DNA of 64,000 nt, taken from the NCBI RefSeq assembly GCF_002964605.1, contig NZ_PQDH01000012.1:33836-97835 (forward strand). Reading direction: 5' to 3'. The notes under the pieces are model-generated. The model did not search any database. It worked only from the letters and a program-made list of their open reading frames with translations, and was not told the origin of the DNA. Below, in pieces: positions 8,128 through 16,927 of the stretch; position 1 is the stretch's first letter, and each line of letters opens with the position of its first letter. Made by a program: the position numbers and the translations under genes. The DNA comes from Vallitalea okinawensis (GTDB lineage Bacteria > Bacillota > Clostridia > Lachnospirales > PQDH01).

Positions 8128-9972
8128 TTATTGGAATTGTGTCATTTTATAAAGTTCATTGTAAGTTGATACCAATTCATTAAACTTCTGAAAGATAGCA
8201 TCATAGGGGTAATTAGCTGTCATATCAATACCAGCATTTCTTAGAAGTACTGTAGGTTCATCAGATGCTCCAGCGGAAAGGAAAGATAGATATTGATCTC
8301 TAACATCCTCATTACCTTGAGAAATTTCAGTACCATAATAGAGTCCTGCGGTAATGCCTGTCGCATACTGATACACATAGAAGCTGTTATAAAAGTGTGG
8401 AATATTAGCCCATGATGTGGAGGATAACAGATCAGCTTCAAAGTAGTCACCATAATAAGTCTCTTGAAGATTACCCCATGTTTCATTGAAATACTCAGCA
8501 CTTAGAGGAGTACCTGCTTCATATGCATCATAGATTGTTTTTTCGAATTCTGCTGCTAGTACTTGGTTGTAGACAGTGTTGAAGATTAATTCGATATACT
8601 GATCCAGTAAAACTAATTTCTCCTCATTAGATTCTGCATGAGATAGTAAATATTCCAATATAAGAATCTCATTGGTTGTAGAAGTCACTTCTGCGGTATA
8701 AATTGAAATCTTTGATGCCGCATAGGGTTGGTTAGCGTTAGTGTAGTAAAAATGCATAGCATGACCTAATTCGTGAGATAGTGTTAGGACGCTATCCAAG
8801 GAGCCAGTGTAATTTACAAGGACGAAGGGGTGTAAATCGTAGATATTAGTAGTATAAGCCCCTTTGTATTTGTTTTCTGTTGGAATTGGGAAGATCCAAT
8901 TTTCATCAAAAGCTCTTTCTAAACCTGTAGTGTAAGTTTCGCCTAATGGTTGAAGTGCAGATATGATAAGCTCTTTACCTTCATCGTAAGTAATCACGGA
9001 ATAGGCATCATTTTTGATCAAGGGTATCTGGAAGTCGTAGATTTTTAAAGGTTCGCTTTCTTCAAAATCCATGTGATCATGACGTATACCCATCCATTGA
9101 TGTAATGGGGCTAAGTTCTGGCGTGTAAAAGTGATGATATTATCATAATCCTGACGAGACAGATTATTCTTATACATGGCATAATCAAGAGCTGTGTCGA
9201 AACCTTTTGCATCAGCCATAAAAGATTGCAGGGTAATCTGAGCCTCTAAGGTTTCTGATAGAAGATGGATGCCTTGAGTTCTTTTCTTTAAATATTCTGT
9301 AGTGGCTTCTTTCCTAATAGAACGATCTTCTGAGAAAAGAGCCTCACTTGTTGTATCTATTTCAAAAGGAAACTGATAAATATAAGCCTCGTACATATCT
9401 TGGGGGATGTTGTATAAAGGACTTGTTAAAGACAATATGGCTTCCTCTTCTCTTGTCAGCTTATTATAGATGGGATCTCGTATGTCATCGATATAATCTC
9501 TATAAATAATCATTTCAGGAAAATCCATATACTTACTTAGAAGTGAATCATCCATATTTCTAATTTCTGGATCGATATAGGCTAATTGATTAATAGCTTT
9601 ACCTGTTAAAGTCGTCATTTTAGATTGAAGCTCTACTGCTTGTTGATTGGTCATATCTTGATGATAGTAGAGCATGGCGTAAGTATTCAATTGATCCAGC
9701 AAGTGCGCTAGAGTTTCCTGTTTGTATAAAACACTCTGGAAAGCCTCATAATTACGGGATAGTTGGTTTTCGTAGCTATGAATATCTTCTATAAGTCTGA
9801 GGACATAATTATAATCAGCTTGCCAAGCTTCTTCGTTCTCATAGATATCTGTTAAATGCCAATAATAAAGTTCTTCTCCTTTTGTATAGACGTCAACACT
9901 ATCTGCAGTACAAGCAAAAAGGGTTATTGAAATGATGGTGACCATTATTAAAAGGGTCCATCTGTTTTTCAT
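8128..9972 (-). CDS. PepF/M3-family oligoendopeptidase, predicted lipoprotein
   Basis: The 614-residue protein has a lipoprotein signal peptide with the lipobox LFAC (Cys21) and an M3-family zinc metallopeptidase body. The zinc motif HELGH is in TLSHELGHAMHFYY, with the downstream Glu in the helix SIYTAEVTSTTNE. M3 enzymes of the PepF group cut short peptides; most are cytoplasmic, so a lipid anchor that places this one outside the membrane is uncommon. It could supply short peptides to the two oligopeptide transporters encoded at 20.6-33.5 kb, though that link is only inferred. It is transcribed alone and ends at a strong hairpin. Confidence 0.88.
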   Translation of the reverse strand: MKNRWTLLIMVTIISITLFACTADSVDVYTKGEELYYWHLTDIYENEEAWQADYNYVLRLIEDIHSYENQLSRNYEAFQSVLYKQETLAHLLDQLNTYAMLYYHQDMTNQQAVELQSKMTTLTGKAINQLAYIDPEIRNMDDSLLSKYMDFPEMIIYRDYIDDIRDPIYNKLTREEEAILSLTSPLYNIPQDMYEAYIYQFPFEIDTTSEALFSEDRSIRKEATTEYLKKRTQGIHLLSETLEAQITLQSFMADAKGFDTALDYAMYKNNLSRQDYDNIITFTRQNLAPLHQWMGIRHDHMDFEESEPLKIYDFQIPLIKNDAYSVITYDEGKELIISALQPLGETYTTGLERAFDENWIFPIPTENKYKGAYTTNIYDLHPFVLVNYTGSLDSVLTLSHELGHAMHFYYTNANQPYAASKISIYTAEVTSTTNEILILEYLLSHAESNEEKLVLLDQYIELIFNTVYNQVLAAEFEKTIYDAYEAGTPLSAEYFNETWGNLQETYYGDYFEADLLSSTSWANIPHFYNSFYVYQYATGITAGLYYGTEISQGNEDVRDQYLSFLSAGASDEPTVLLRNAGIDMTANYPYDAIFQKFNELVSTYNELYKMTQFQ

Positions 9973-10436
9973 GTCTAATCCATCCTTTCTTTAAGATAAT
10001 GGTATGATATCAAGGAAATACATATTGAACTTCATTAATAAGAGAATAAATTAAGTTCAATATATGTAGTATGAGGATTAAGTTCAAAAGATATAGCTTG
10101 TATTGAACTATTATGTCCATTAGGATAAAAAAATAATTCATGCAGAATTGAATTAAGAGTTAAAATCTTTTGTAAATTTGAATAGAATATAAAAATATAG
10201 TATGATATAAGTAAGTTGATGAAAATATTAGGCATGTAGATGGAAAAATAAAGTATTTCTCTAGTATGACATAACCTAAAATAAAGATGGCTCTTTAATT
10301 AGGAAGAATCTCATTATTGCCTTAATATTTATGTGAAAGATGAATAGTAAGTTCAAAGATGACATATTAGGCTTAACTATAAAACTGCATAAATGGGTTA
10401 AGTTAAATATATATAACGAAGAAAAGGAGTTACAGG
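9973..10436. other. Divergent intergenic region with repeated AAGTTCAA/TTGAACTT octamers
   Basis: No credible gene is seen between the divergent pepF-like and tex genes. The octamer AAGTTCAA or its complement recurs: TTGAACTT at 10025-10032, AAGTTCAA at 10053-10060, 10080-10087 and 10349-10356, and TTGAACTA at 10103-10110. The first two form a perfect 11-bp inverted repeat (10022-10032 with 10053-10063). This could be a cluster of operators or a weak hairpin. Confidence 0.5.
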
Positions 10437-12578
10437 ATGGATATATCAAAGGTTTTGCAGCAAGAATTTTCATTAAAACCGACCCAAGTTAATAACACAA
10501 TGGCACTTATAGATGAAGGATATACAATTCCTTTTATAGCTAGATATAGAAAAGAAAGAACAGGGTCACTGACTGATGAAGTCTTAAGAGATCTTCATGA
10601 GCGACTTATGTATTTGCGTAATCTAGAAGCTAAGAAAGAACAAGTTATTAGCAGTATAGACGAGCAAGGCAAGTTGACAGAAGAACTGAAGAAACAAGTT
10701 ATGTCAGCCAAGACCATTGTTGAAGTGGATGATCTTTATCGTCCATACCGACCAAAAAGAAGGACAAGAGCAACAATAGCTAAAGAAAAAGGATTAGAAC
10801 CTTTAGCAACTTTAATTATCCTACAAAAGTTTACAGGAGATTTAACTGAAGAAGCTGCTAAATATATTGATGCAGAAAAAGGTGTTGAGACAGCAGAGGA
10901 TGCAATTGATGGTGCTAAAGATATCATTGCAGAAATGATTTCCGATGAAGCTGATTATCGTAAATACATTCGAAATATAACTTTCAATAAAGGAAGTATT
11001 GAAACCAAGGCTAAAGATGAAAAAGAACAATCTGTTTATGAAATGTATTATGACTATAGTGAGCCTATTAAACGTGTAGCATCCCATCGAATTTTAGCCA
11101 TTAATCGAGGAGAAAAAGAGAAACTGTTGACAGTTAAGATTTTAGCTCCTGTTGAAGATATAGAAAGATACCTTCAAACGAAGGTTATTCATAAAGATGC
11201 TGTGCATACTGTGGATATCTTAAGAGAAATTATTGAAGACAGTTATAAGCGATTGATTGCACCAGCCATTGAACGCGAAATTCGTAATGAATTAACTGAA
11301 ATCGCAGAAGAAGGTGCTATCAAAGTATTTGGTAAGAACCTTGTACAACTTTTGATGCAACCACCAATTCACAATAAGGTAGTTTTGGGGTTGGACCCAG
11401 CCTTCCGTACAGGTTGTAAACTAGCAGTTGTTACAGGTACAGGAAAAGTTTTAGAAACAGGCGTTATTTATCCTACACCACCACAAAGCAAAGTGGTAGA
11501 AGCAAAAAAAGTCATTAAGCGTATGATCAAAGAACATGGTATTGAAATGATTGCCATTGGTAATGGGACGGCATCAAGGGAATCTGAGATGTTTATTGTG
11601 GAACTTCTAAAGGAAATTCATGAAAAAATCTACTATGTCATAGTCAATGAAGCTGGAGCATCGGTATATTCAGCTTCAAAACTTGGTACTGAAGAGTTTC
11701 CAGAGTTTGATGTAGCTTTACGTAGTGCTGTTTCCATAGCCAGACGTTTACAAGACCCACTAGCTGAATTAGTAAAAATTGATCCAAAATCTATCGGTGT
11801 AGGTCAATATCAGCATGATATGAATCAAAAGCGTTTAAGTGGCGCTTTAACTGGTGTTGTGGAGGATAGTGTTAACAAAGTAGGTGTTGATTTGAATACA
11901 GCATCACCTTCTCTTCTTGAGTATGTAGCAGGTATCAGTAAAGCAGTATCCAAAAACATTGTCGCTTATAGAGAAGAAAAAGGTGAATTTAATAATCGTA
12001 AAGAGTTATTGAAAGTTGCAAAGCTTGGACCAAAAGCATATGAACAATGTGCAGGATTCCTGCGTATACGAGATGGTAAGCATCCATTAGACAATACTTC
12101 AGTTCATCCAGAGTCGTATGAAGCTACAGAAAAACTTTTATCTCTTTTAGGATTTAAGTTAAGTGATGTTAAGGAACAAAAAGTCAAGGGTATTATTAAT
12201 GAAGTAAAAAATCCCGAAGGTATGGCAGAGGAAATTGGTATTGGCGTACCGACTCTTGAGGATATCATGAAAGAACTAGAAAAGCCAGGGCGTGATCCAC
12301 GTGAAGATATGCCAAGTCCTATCTTAAGAACAGATGTTTTAGAGATGGAAGATCTAAAAGAAGGTATGATTCTTAAAGGGACTGTGCGAAATGTTATTGA
12401 CTTTGGTGCTTTTATTGATATAGGCGTACATCAAGATGGATTAGTGCATATCAGTGAGATAGCAGACCGCTTTATCAAACATCCATTAGATGTGATAGCT
12501 GTTGGGGATATCGTAGAAGTTAAGATTTTAGGGGTTGATCTTAACAAGAAAAGAATTTCCATGAGCATGAAAATATAA
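10437..12578 (+). CDS. tex: Tex-family RNA-binding transcription accessory protein
   Basis: The 713-residue protein matches Tex throughout: an N-terminal helical region, a YqgF/RuvX-like domain starting at VVLGLDPAFRTGCK (around residue 317), helix-hairpin-helix motifs, and a C-terminal S1 RNA-binding domain (about residues 640-713, GMILKGTVRNVIDFGAFIDIG). Tex acts on nucleic acid during transcription in the cytoplasm; its exact job in clostridia is not settled. The start ATG follows GGAG seven bases upstream. It is monocistronic, with a long upstream intergenic region and a downstream hairpin. Confidence 0.95.
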   Translation: MDISKVLQQEFSLKPTQVNNTMALIDEGYTIPFIARYRKERTGSLTDEVLRDLHERLMYLRNLEAKKEQVISSIDEQGKLTEELKKQVMSAKTIVEVDDLYRPYRPKRRTRATIAKEKGLEPLATLIILQKFTGDLTEEAAKYIDAEKGVETAEDAIDGAKDIIAEMISDEADYRKYIRNITFNKGSIETKAKDEKEQSVYEMYYDYSEPIKRVASHRILAINRGEKEKLLTVKILAPVEDIERYLQTKVIHKDAVHTVDILREIIEDSYKRLIAPAIEREIRNELTEIAEEGAIKVFGKNLVQLLMQPPIHNKVVLGLDPAFRTGCKLAVVTGTGKVLETGVIYPTPPQSKVVEAKKVIKRMIKEHGIEMIAIGNGTASRESEMFIVELLKEIHEKIYYVIVNEAGASVYSASKLGTEEFPEFDVALRSAVSIARRLQDPLAELVKIDPKSIGVGQYQHDMNQKRLSGALTGVVEDSVNKVGVDLNTASPSLLEYVAGISKAVSKNIVAYREEKGEFNNRKELLKVAKLGPKAYEQCAGFLRIRDGKHPLDNTSVHPESYEATEKLLSLLGFKLSDVKEQKVKGIINEVKNPEGMAEEIGIGVPTLEDIMKELEKPGRDPREDMPSPILRTDVLEMEDLKEGMILKGTVRNVIDFGAFIDIGVHQDGLVHISEIADRFIKHPLDVIAVGDIVEVKILGVDLNKKRISMSMKI

Positions 12579-12585
12579 AAAGCAG

Positions 12586-12623
12586 ACTCTGTTTGCGGGT
12601 AAGATAATAACCGCAAGCAGAGT
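12586..12623 (+). terminator. Hairpin after tex, possible terminator
   Basis: ACTCTGTTTGCGG (12586-12598) pairs with CCGCAAGCAGAGT (12611-12623) with one G-T pair. No T-run follows, so termination may be weak. Confidence 0.5.
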
Positions 12624-12860
12624 ATTAAATAAGATATCTACAGTTCGGAAGCATTACTTAATGAGCTGTTGTATATAATATAAATTTTAATTTATCTGAA
12701 TTTTCATGGGAGGTGAATATTTTAGATAGTTTAAAATAAGTCGCCATAATATATTCGGCATTTTATTTAATATAAGATGGCTAACAATAATATTTTCAAA
12801 ATAATCAGAAAAGTATGGAAAATTTAGGTGAGGTATAACATCAGAATGGGGGTTTTCAAG

Positions 12861-14591
12861 ATGAAAACAATAATGCTAGGCAATCAAGCGATTGCAAGGG
12901 GCGCTTATGAAGCAGGTGTCACTGTTGCAGTTGCTTATCCAGGAACACCTAGTACAGAGATTACAGAGTTTGTTGCAGGTTACGATGATATTTATGCGGA
13001 GTGGTCACCCAACGAGAAGGTAGCTATGGAGGTAGCCCTAGGTTCTGCTATGGCAGGAGCCCGAACGATGGTATCCATGAAGCATGTTGGGGTGAATGTG
13101 GCAGCAGATCCATTGTTCACTGCTTCGTATACAGGAATTAATGGTGGGCTTGTTATTTGTACAGCTGATGACCCAGGTATGCATAGTTCTCAAAATGAAC
13201 AAGATAGCCGCTACTATGCTAGAGCTGCACATATACCGATGCTAGAGCCAGCTGATAGTAATGAAGCGCTTAGCTATATGAAACGTGCTTTTGATATCAG
13301 TGAAGCTTATGATACACCAGTATTTATTCGTTTGACAACGCGCATAAGTCATTCCCAAAGTATTGTTCAATTAAATGAGAGAGAAGTAGTAGAGCTTAAA
13401 CCTTATGAAAAGAATATAGAAAAAAATGTTATGATGCCACTTTATGCACGACCTAAGCATATTATTGTTGAGAAGAGGATGAATCAACTAGCAGAAGATG
13501 CATCGACTTTTACAGATTTAAATACAGTAGAAATGAAAGATACCAAGGTGGGTATTATTACCAGTGGTGTTCCTTATCAATATGTTAAAGAAGTTATGCC
13601 TGACGCATCTGTTTTAAAATTAGGTATGGTACATCCATTGCCTAAAAAATTAATAGAAGACTTTGCTTCTAAAGTAGATCGCCTTTATATAGTAGAAGAA
13701 TTAGAGCCTATATTTGAAGAGCAGATTAAGGCTTGGGGTATAAAGGTAATTGGTAAAGAGATTTTTACTGTTCAAGGTGAATATAGTGCCAATATGATAG
13801 AAGAGCGTATATTAGGTAAAGAGCTTGAATTAAGAGACGCTGAAAAATTACCAGGTCGCCCACCAGTATTATGCCCTGGTTGCCCACATAGAGGGATTTA
13901 TTATGTATTAAAGAAATTAAAGATACATGCTACAGGAGATATCGGATGCTATACACTTGGTGCATTACCTCCTCTTGAAGGTATTGACACTTGCGTATGT
14001 ATGGGTGGCGGTGTTAGTATGCTTCATGGGGTTGAAAAGGCAAGAGGCAAAGAGTTTATCAAAAAATGGGTAGGTATAGTAGGAGACTCCACCTTTGTAC
14101 ATTCAGGTATAACAGGATTAGTTGACATTGTTTATAATAAGGGTATCTCAACTGTGATGATTCTAGATAATTCAACAACAGGTATGACAGGTCATCAAGA
14201 AAATCCAACAACGGGTAGAAATTTAAAAGGTGAGGAAGTCCCAGTTCTTAATTTGGTTGCGCTCTGTAAGGCTGTTGGTATTCATCATGTACGAGTTGTT
14301 AATCCTTTTAAACCAAAAGAAGTTGAAGTGGCTTTAAAGGAAGAAACGAATAGGGAAGAACCATCTGTCATCATTGCATCCGCTCCATGTGAATTATTGG
14401 ATAAAAAGAAAAAACGTATACCACTCTATGTGAACCAAGAGACGTGTAGAAAGTGTAACATGTGTATGAAAATTGGATGCCCTGCTATTCAGAAGAAAGA
14501 TGGTAATATCATCATTAATGATGCTTTATGTGTTGGCTGTAATCTATGTACTAAAGTATGCCCATTTGGCGCAATCGAAAAGGGGGAATAG
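12861..14591 (+). CDS. iorA: Indolepyruvate:ferredoxin oxidoreductase, alpha subunit
   Basis: This is the large subunit of the enzyme that oxidatively decarboxylates aryl pyruvates from aromatic amino acids to aryl-acetyl-CoA, reducing ferredoxin. The N-terminal part is a pyrimidine-binding domain (AYPGTPSTEITEF), the middle is the thiamine diphosphate domain (CPGCPHRG, GDIGCYTLG, GDSTFVHSG), and the C-terminus carries two 4Fe-4S motifs, CRKCNMCMKIGCPA and CVGCNLCTKVCPF. ATG at 12861 gives 576 residues and the usual family start MKTIMLGNQAIARG with a GGGGG binding site ahead; upstream starts at 12828 and 12846 are less likely. The beta subunit follows after three bases. Confidence 0.94.
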   Translation: MKTIMLGNQAIARGAYEAGVTVAVAYPGTPSTEITEFVAGYDDIYAEWSPNEKVAMEVALGSAMAGARTMVSMKHVGVNVAADPLFTASYTGINGGLVICTADDPGMHSSQNEQDSRYYARAAHIPMLEPADSNEALSYMKRAFDISEAYDTPVFIRLTTRISHSQSIVQLNEREVVELKPYEKNIEKNVMMPLYARPKHIIVEKRMNQLAEDASTFTDLNTVEMKDTKVGIITSGVPYQYVKEVMPDASVLKLGMVHPLPKKLIEDFASKVDRLYIVEELEPIFEEQIKAWGIKVIGKEIFTVQGEYSANMIEERILGKELELRDAEKLPGRPPVLCPGCPHRGIYYVLKKLKIHATGDIGCYTLGALPPLEGIDTCVCMGGGVSMLHGVEKARGKEFIKKWVGIVGDSTFVHSGITGLVDIVYNKGISTVMILDNSTTGMTGHQENPTTGRNLKGEEVPVLNLVALCKAVGIHHVRVVNPFKPKEVEVALKEETNREEPSVIIASAPCELLDKKKKRIPLYVNQETCRKCNMCMKIGCPAIQKKDGNIIINDALCVGCNLCTKVCPFGAIEKGE

Positions 14592-14594
14592 ACC

Positions 14595-15158
14595 ATGTCA
14601 GTTAAGAATATATTAGTTGTTGGCGTTGGTGGACAAGGAACTTTACTTACTAGTCGTATATTAGGAAATCTAGCGTTAAATAACGGATATGACGTTAAAT
14701 TATCGGAAGTACATGGTATGGCACAACGTGGTGGTAGCGTTGTAACCCATATTCGATTTGGTGAAAAAGTATATTCACCCTTGGTTGAAATAGGTCACGC
14801 GGATGTGATTGTTGCCTTCGAGAAAATGGAAGCATTACGCTGGGCTCATTATCTTAAGAAAGATGGCGTTATGATTGTTAATACTCAAGAAATCAATCCT
14901 ATGCCTGTTATTACTGGTGGAGCAGAATACCCAAGTGATTTAGTTGAACAGATTAAGGGAAAATGTGATAAGACTATCTTCATTGATGCATTAAGTCATG
15001 CAAGAGAGTTGGGTAACTTCAGAGTAGTTAATACCGTACTTTTAGGAGAATTGGCTAAACATCTTGATTTTGATGTAGAACAATGGGAAAAAGCTATTGA
15101 AATAACAGTACCTAAGAAGACAATTGAAATTAATACAAAAGCCTTCAAATCGCTATAA
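14595..15158 (+). CDS. iorB: Indolepyruvate:ferredoxin oxidoreductase, beta subunit
   Basis: The 187-residue protein is the gamma/beta-type subunit of the 2-oxoacid:ferredoxin oxidoreductase family and completes the IorAB heterodimer. The N-terminal GVGGQGTLLTSRILGN and EVHGMAQRGGSVVTHIRFG motifs are characteristic and form part of the CoA- and subunit-binding fold. It lies three bases after iorA and is followed by a terminator at 15231, so iorAB is a two-gene operon used in anaerobic aromatic amino acid metabolism. Confidence 0.94.
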   Translation: MSVKNILVVGVGGQGTLLTSRILGNLALNNGYDVKLSEVHGMAQRGGSVVTHIRFGEKVYSPLVEIGHADVIVAFEKMEALRWAHYLKKDGVMIVNTQEINPMPVITGGAEYPSDLVEQIKGKCDKTIFIDALSHARELGNFRVVNTVLLGELAKHLDFDVEQWEKAIEITVPKKTIEINTKAFKSL

Positions 15159-15230
15159 TAATTAATGTAGAAGTCAAATTGAATTATTAAAGTGATACAC
15201 TGCTTTTGAAAATCTAAGCATTCTTACAAA

Positions 15231-15265
15231 TTATCCCTATATTTTTAGATATGGGGATAATTTTT
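15231..15265 (+). terminator. Terminator after iorB
   Basis: TTATCCCTATAT (15231-15242) pairs with ATATGGGGATAA (15249-15260) with one mismatch and is followed by five T. Confidence 0.8.
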
Positions 15266-15295
15266 GCCGAAAATTCGACTTACAATCTTTTCTCC

Positions 15296-15324
15296 TTCAC
15301 AAAAAGCTGAAAATCTGATAAAAT
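15296..15324 (+). promoter_or_regulatory. Candidate promoter for the deoxynucleoside kinase gene
   Basis: TTCACA (15296-15301) and TAAAAT (15319-15324) are 17 bases apart. The predicted 5' UTR of about 120 bases includes a small ACCCAAA/TTTGGGT hairpin near 15362-15389. Confidence 0.5.
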
Positions 15325-15452
15325 TAAGAGCGTATGCATTCGGTTCACTTATATGATTAAAACCCAAAAGCGTTTTTATATCTTTGGGTGATTTAATCAC
15401 ATTATTAATGAATAAATGCGAGACTGCAGTAACAAGTAAGGAGTAAAGGGGA

Positions 15453-16067
15453 ATGAAAGACGTGATAGTAATAGATGGCGTAGTAGGCGCTGGGAAGACC
15501 ACATTAGGTGAAAAACTTGAAGATGCCTTAGATTTAAAGCTATATAGAGAGATGGCTTCAACAGATACATTTAATCTATTAGAGAGATTTTATGCGGATA
15601 AAGAGAGATGGTCATTTACGATGCAAATCCACTTTTTAAATATCCGATTTGCACAGATTAAAGAAATCCATAAAAAACATGGGGGTCTTTTAGATCGATC
15701 TATTTTTGGCGATCGAATATTTGCAGAAATGCTTATGGAAGATGGAGAAATGAGTCTGGAAGAGTTTAATACATACAGTACGCTTCTTGACAACATGCTT
15801 GAGCATGCAAAGAACCCTTCTTTGATGGTTTTTATCGATTGTGATGTGGAGACAGCTTTGGATAGGATCAGAAAGAGAAATAGAGGTCTTGAAACAGAAG
15901 TTGAAAAACGCTATTGGGAGAGACTGAATGAGAAATATCAGAAATGGATTGATAGTTATGATCTCTCAGATGTAATTCGCGTCGATGCTAAAGAGTTTGA
16001 CTCCTTTAATGACAACCATATTAAAGAATTGGTAGAACGTATTAAACCTTATCAATTATCCAACTAA
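15453..16067 (+). CDS. Deoxynucleoside kinase (dGK/dAK-like)
   Basis: The 204-residue protein belongs to the deoxynucleoside kinase family that phosphorylates deoxyadenosine, deoxyguanosine or deoxycytidine for dNTP salvage. The P-loop is GVVGAGKTT at residues 9-17, the catalytic DRS motif is in GGLLDRSIFGD, and the lid helix has the Arg-rich RIRKRNRG. AAGGAG lies 18 bases ahead of the start and AGGGGA is nearer, so the ATG at 15453 is supported. It is flanked by its own promoter and a terminator. Which base it prefers cannot be told by eye. Confidence 0.88.
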   Translation: MKDVIVIDGVVGAGKTTLGEKLEDALDLKLYREMASTDTFNLLERFYADKERWSFTMQIHFLNIRFAQIKEIHKKHGGLLDRSIFGDRIFAEMLMEDGEMSLEEFNTYSTLLDNMLEHAKNPSLMVFIDCDVETALDRIRKRNRGLETEVEKRYWERLNEKYQKWIDSYDLSDVIRVDAKEFDSFNDNHIKELVERIKPYQLSN

Positions 16068-16091
16068 AACAATTGAAAAAGATCATAAATG

Positions 16092-16198
16092 TACACGACC
16101 ATCAATAGACAGTGGTCGTGTATTTTTTCATTTTAATCATTTTTGGATTTGCTGTTGACTATCATTAGAGATAAAATAATAGTCAATGGCCATTTTTT
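16092..16198 (+). terminator. Terminator after the deoxynucleoside kinase gene, with a second hairpin
   Basis: TACACGACCA (16092-16101) pairs perfectly with TGGTCGTGTA (16113-16122) and is followed by six T. A second hairpin (TTGACTAT 16155-16162 with ATAGTCAA 16179-16186) ends in a T-run at 16193-16198 and may act as a backup. Confidence 0.8.
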
Positions 16199-16313
16199 AG
16201 AAGGTTGAATGGTAAAATTGTTAAGATATGTATATTAATCCATTCAATACTGTTTTTTTACTCGGGTTTATGAACATCTTGCGCCAACTTTTTGACATCT
16301 TACATAAATATAG

Positions 16314-16341
16314 TTTACATTTTCAAAAAAATGCCTATAAT
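16314..16341 (+). promoter_or_regulatory. Candidate promoter for the LytTR regulator gene
   Basis: TTTACA (16314-16319) and TATAAT (16336-16341) are 16 bases apart, 26 bases before the start codon. A TTGACA at 16292 with TTACAT at 16315 is a second possibility. Confidence 0.6.
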
Positions 16342-16366
16342 GGAGTATATGGTGAGGGGGGACGCT

Positions 16367-16912
16367 ATGCAATATAAGCTTATATGTGATGAAGAGTTAG
16401 ATGGCATCATTGAAGAGTACCTTAGTCGAAAAGGCTTTGAAAGAAATAACTACAGTTATGATGTAATCCTCCTACAAAATGATATAAAGCGAAGTCAACC
16501 CCATGATCAAGTAAGTATTTGCTTTAATAAAAGCAATTTAGAAGAATTCTTTTCGCTAATGGATCGTATGAATACCTTTGCACACCCTAAATTTATAATA
16601 GGTAAGAAAGAAGAGAATTTTAGTATTATTAATTTTGAAGATATTCATTATTTTGAATCTAAAAATAATACGACTTATTGTTATACGGAGAGTGAAGAGT
16701 ACATATGTAAAGAAAAATTATATGAATTGGAACAGATGCTGATGGGCAAAGATTTTATTAGGGTATCTAAGTCGAATATCGTTAATATAATGAAAATTAA
16801 ACAAATTATTCCCTGGTTCAATTACAAGCTAATGCTGGTTTTTTACAACGATGAAGAAATAATTGTGTCGAAAAACTATATTAAAGCATTTAAACAAAGC
16901 ATTGGAATGTAG
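16367..16912 (+). CDS. LytTR-domain transcription regulator
   Basis: The 181-residue protein lacks a response-regulator receiver domain; its N-terminal 75 residues are of unknown type. The C-terminal 100 residues form a LytTR DNA-binding domain (INFEDIHYFESKNNTTYCYT, then FIRVSKSNIVNIMKIKQI). ATG at 16367 is chosen because GTGAGGGGGG lies just ahead and the nearby promoter would give a very short 5' UTR; starts as far up as 16292 would be upstream of transcription. It lies 15 bases before a large membrane protein gene, the arrangement seen for LytTR regulators paired with a membrane partner that controls them. Confidence 0.85.
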   Translation: MQYKLICDEELDGIIEEYLSRKGFERNNYSYDVILLQNDIKRSQPHDQVSICFNKSNLEEFFSLMDRMNTFAHPKFIIGKKEENFSIINFEDIHYFESKNNTTYCYTESEEYICKEKLYELEQMLMGKDFIRVSKSNIVNIMKIKQIIPWFNYKLMLVFYNDEEIIVSKNYIKAFKQSIGM

Positions 16913-16927
16913 GATTAGGAGGCTGTT

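Noticed and set aside
10035..10473. Two minus-strand frames (66 and 65 codons) upstream of tex
   Set aside because: No ribosome binding sites, low-complexity composition, and one overlaps the tex start; treated as non-coding.
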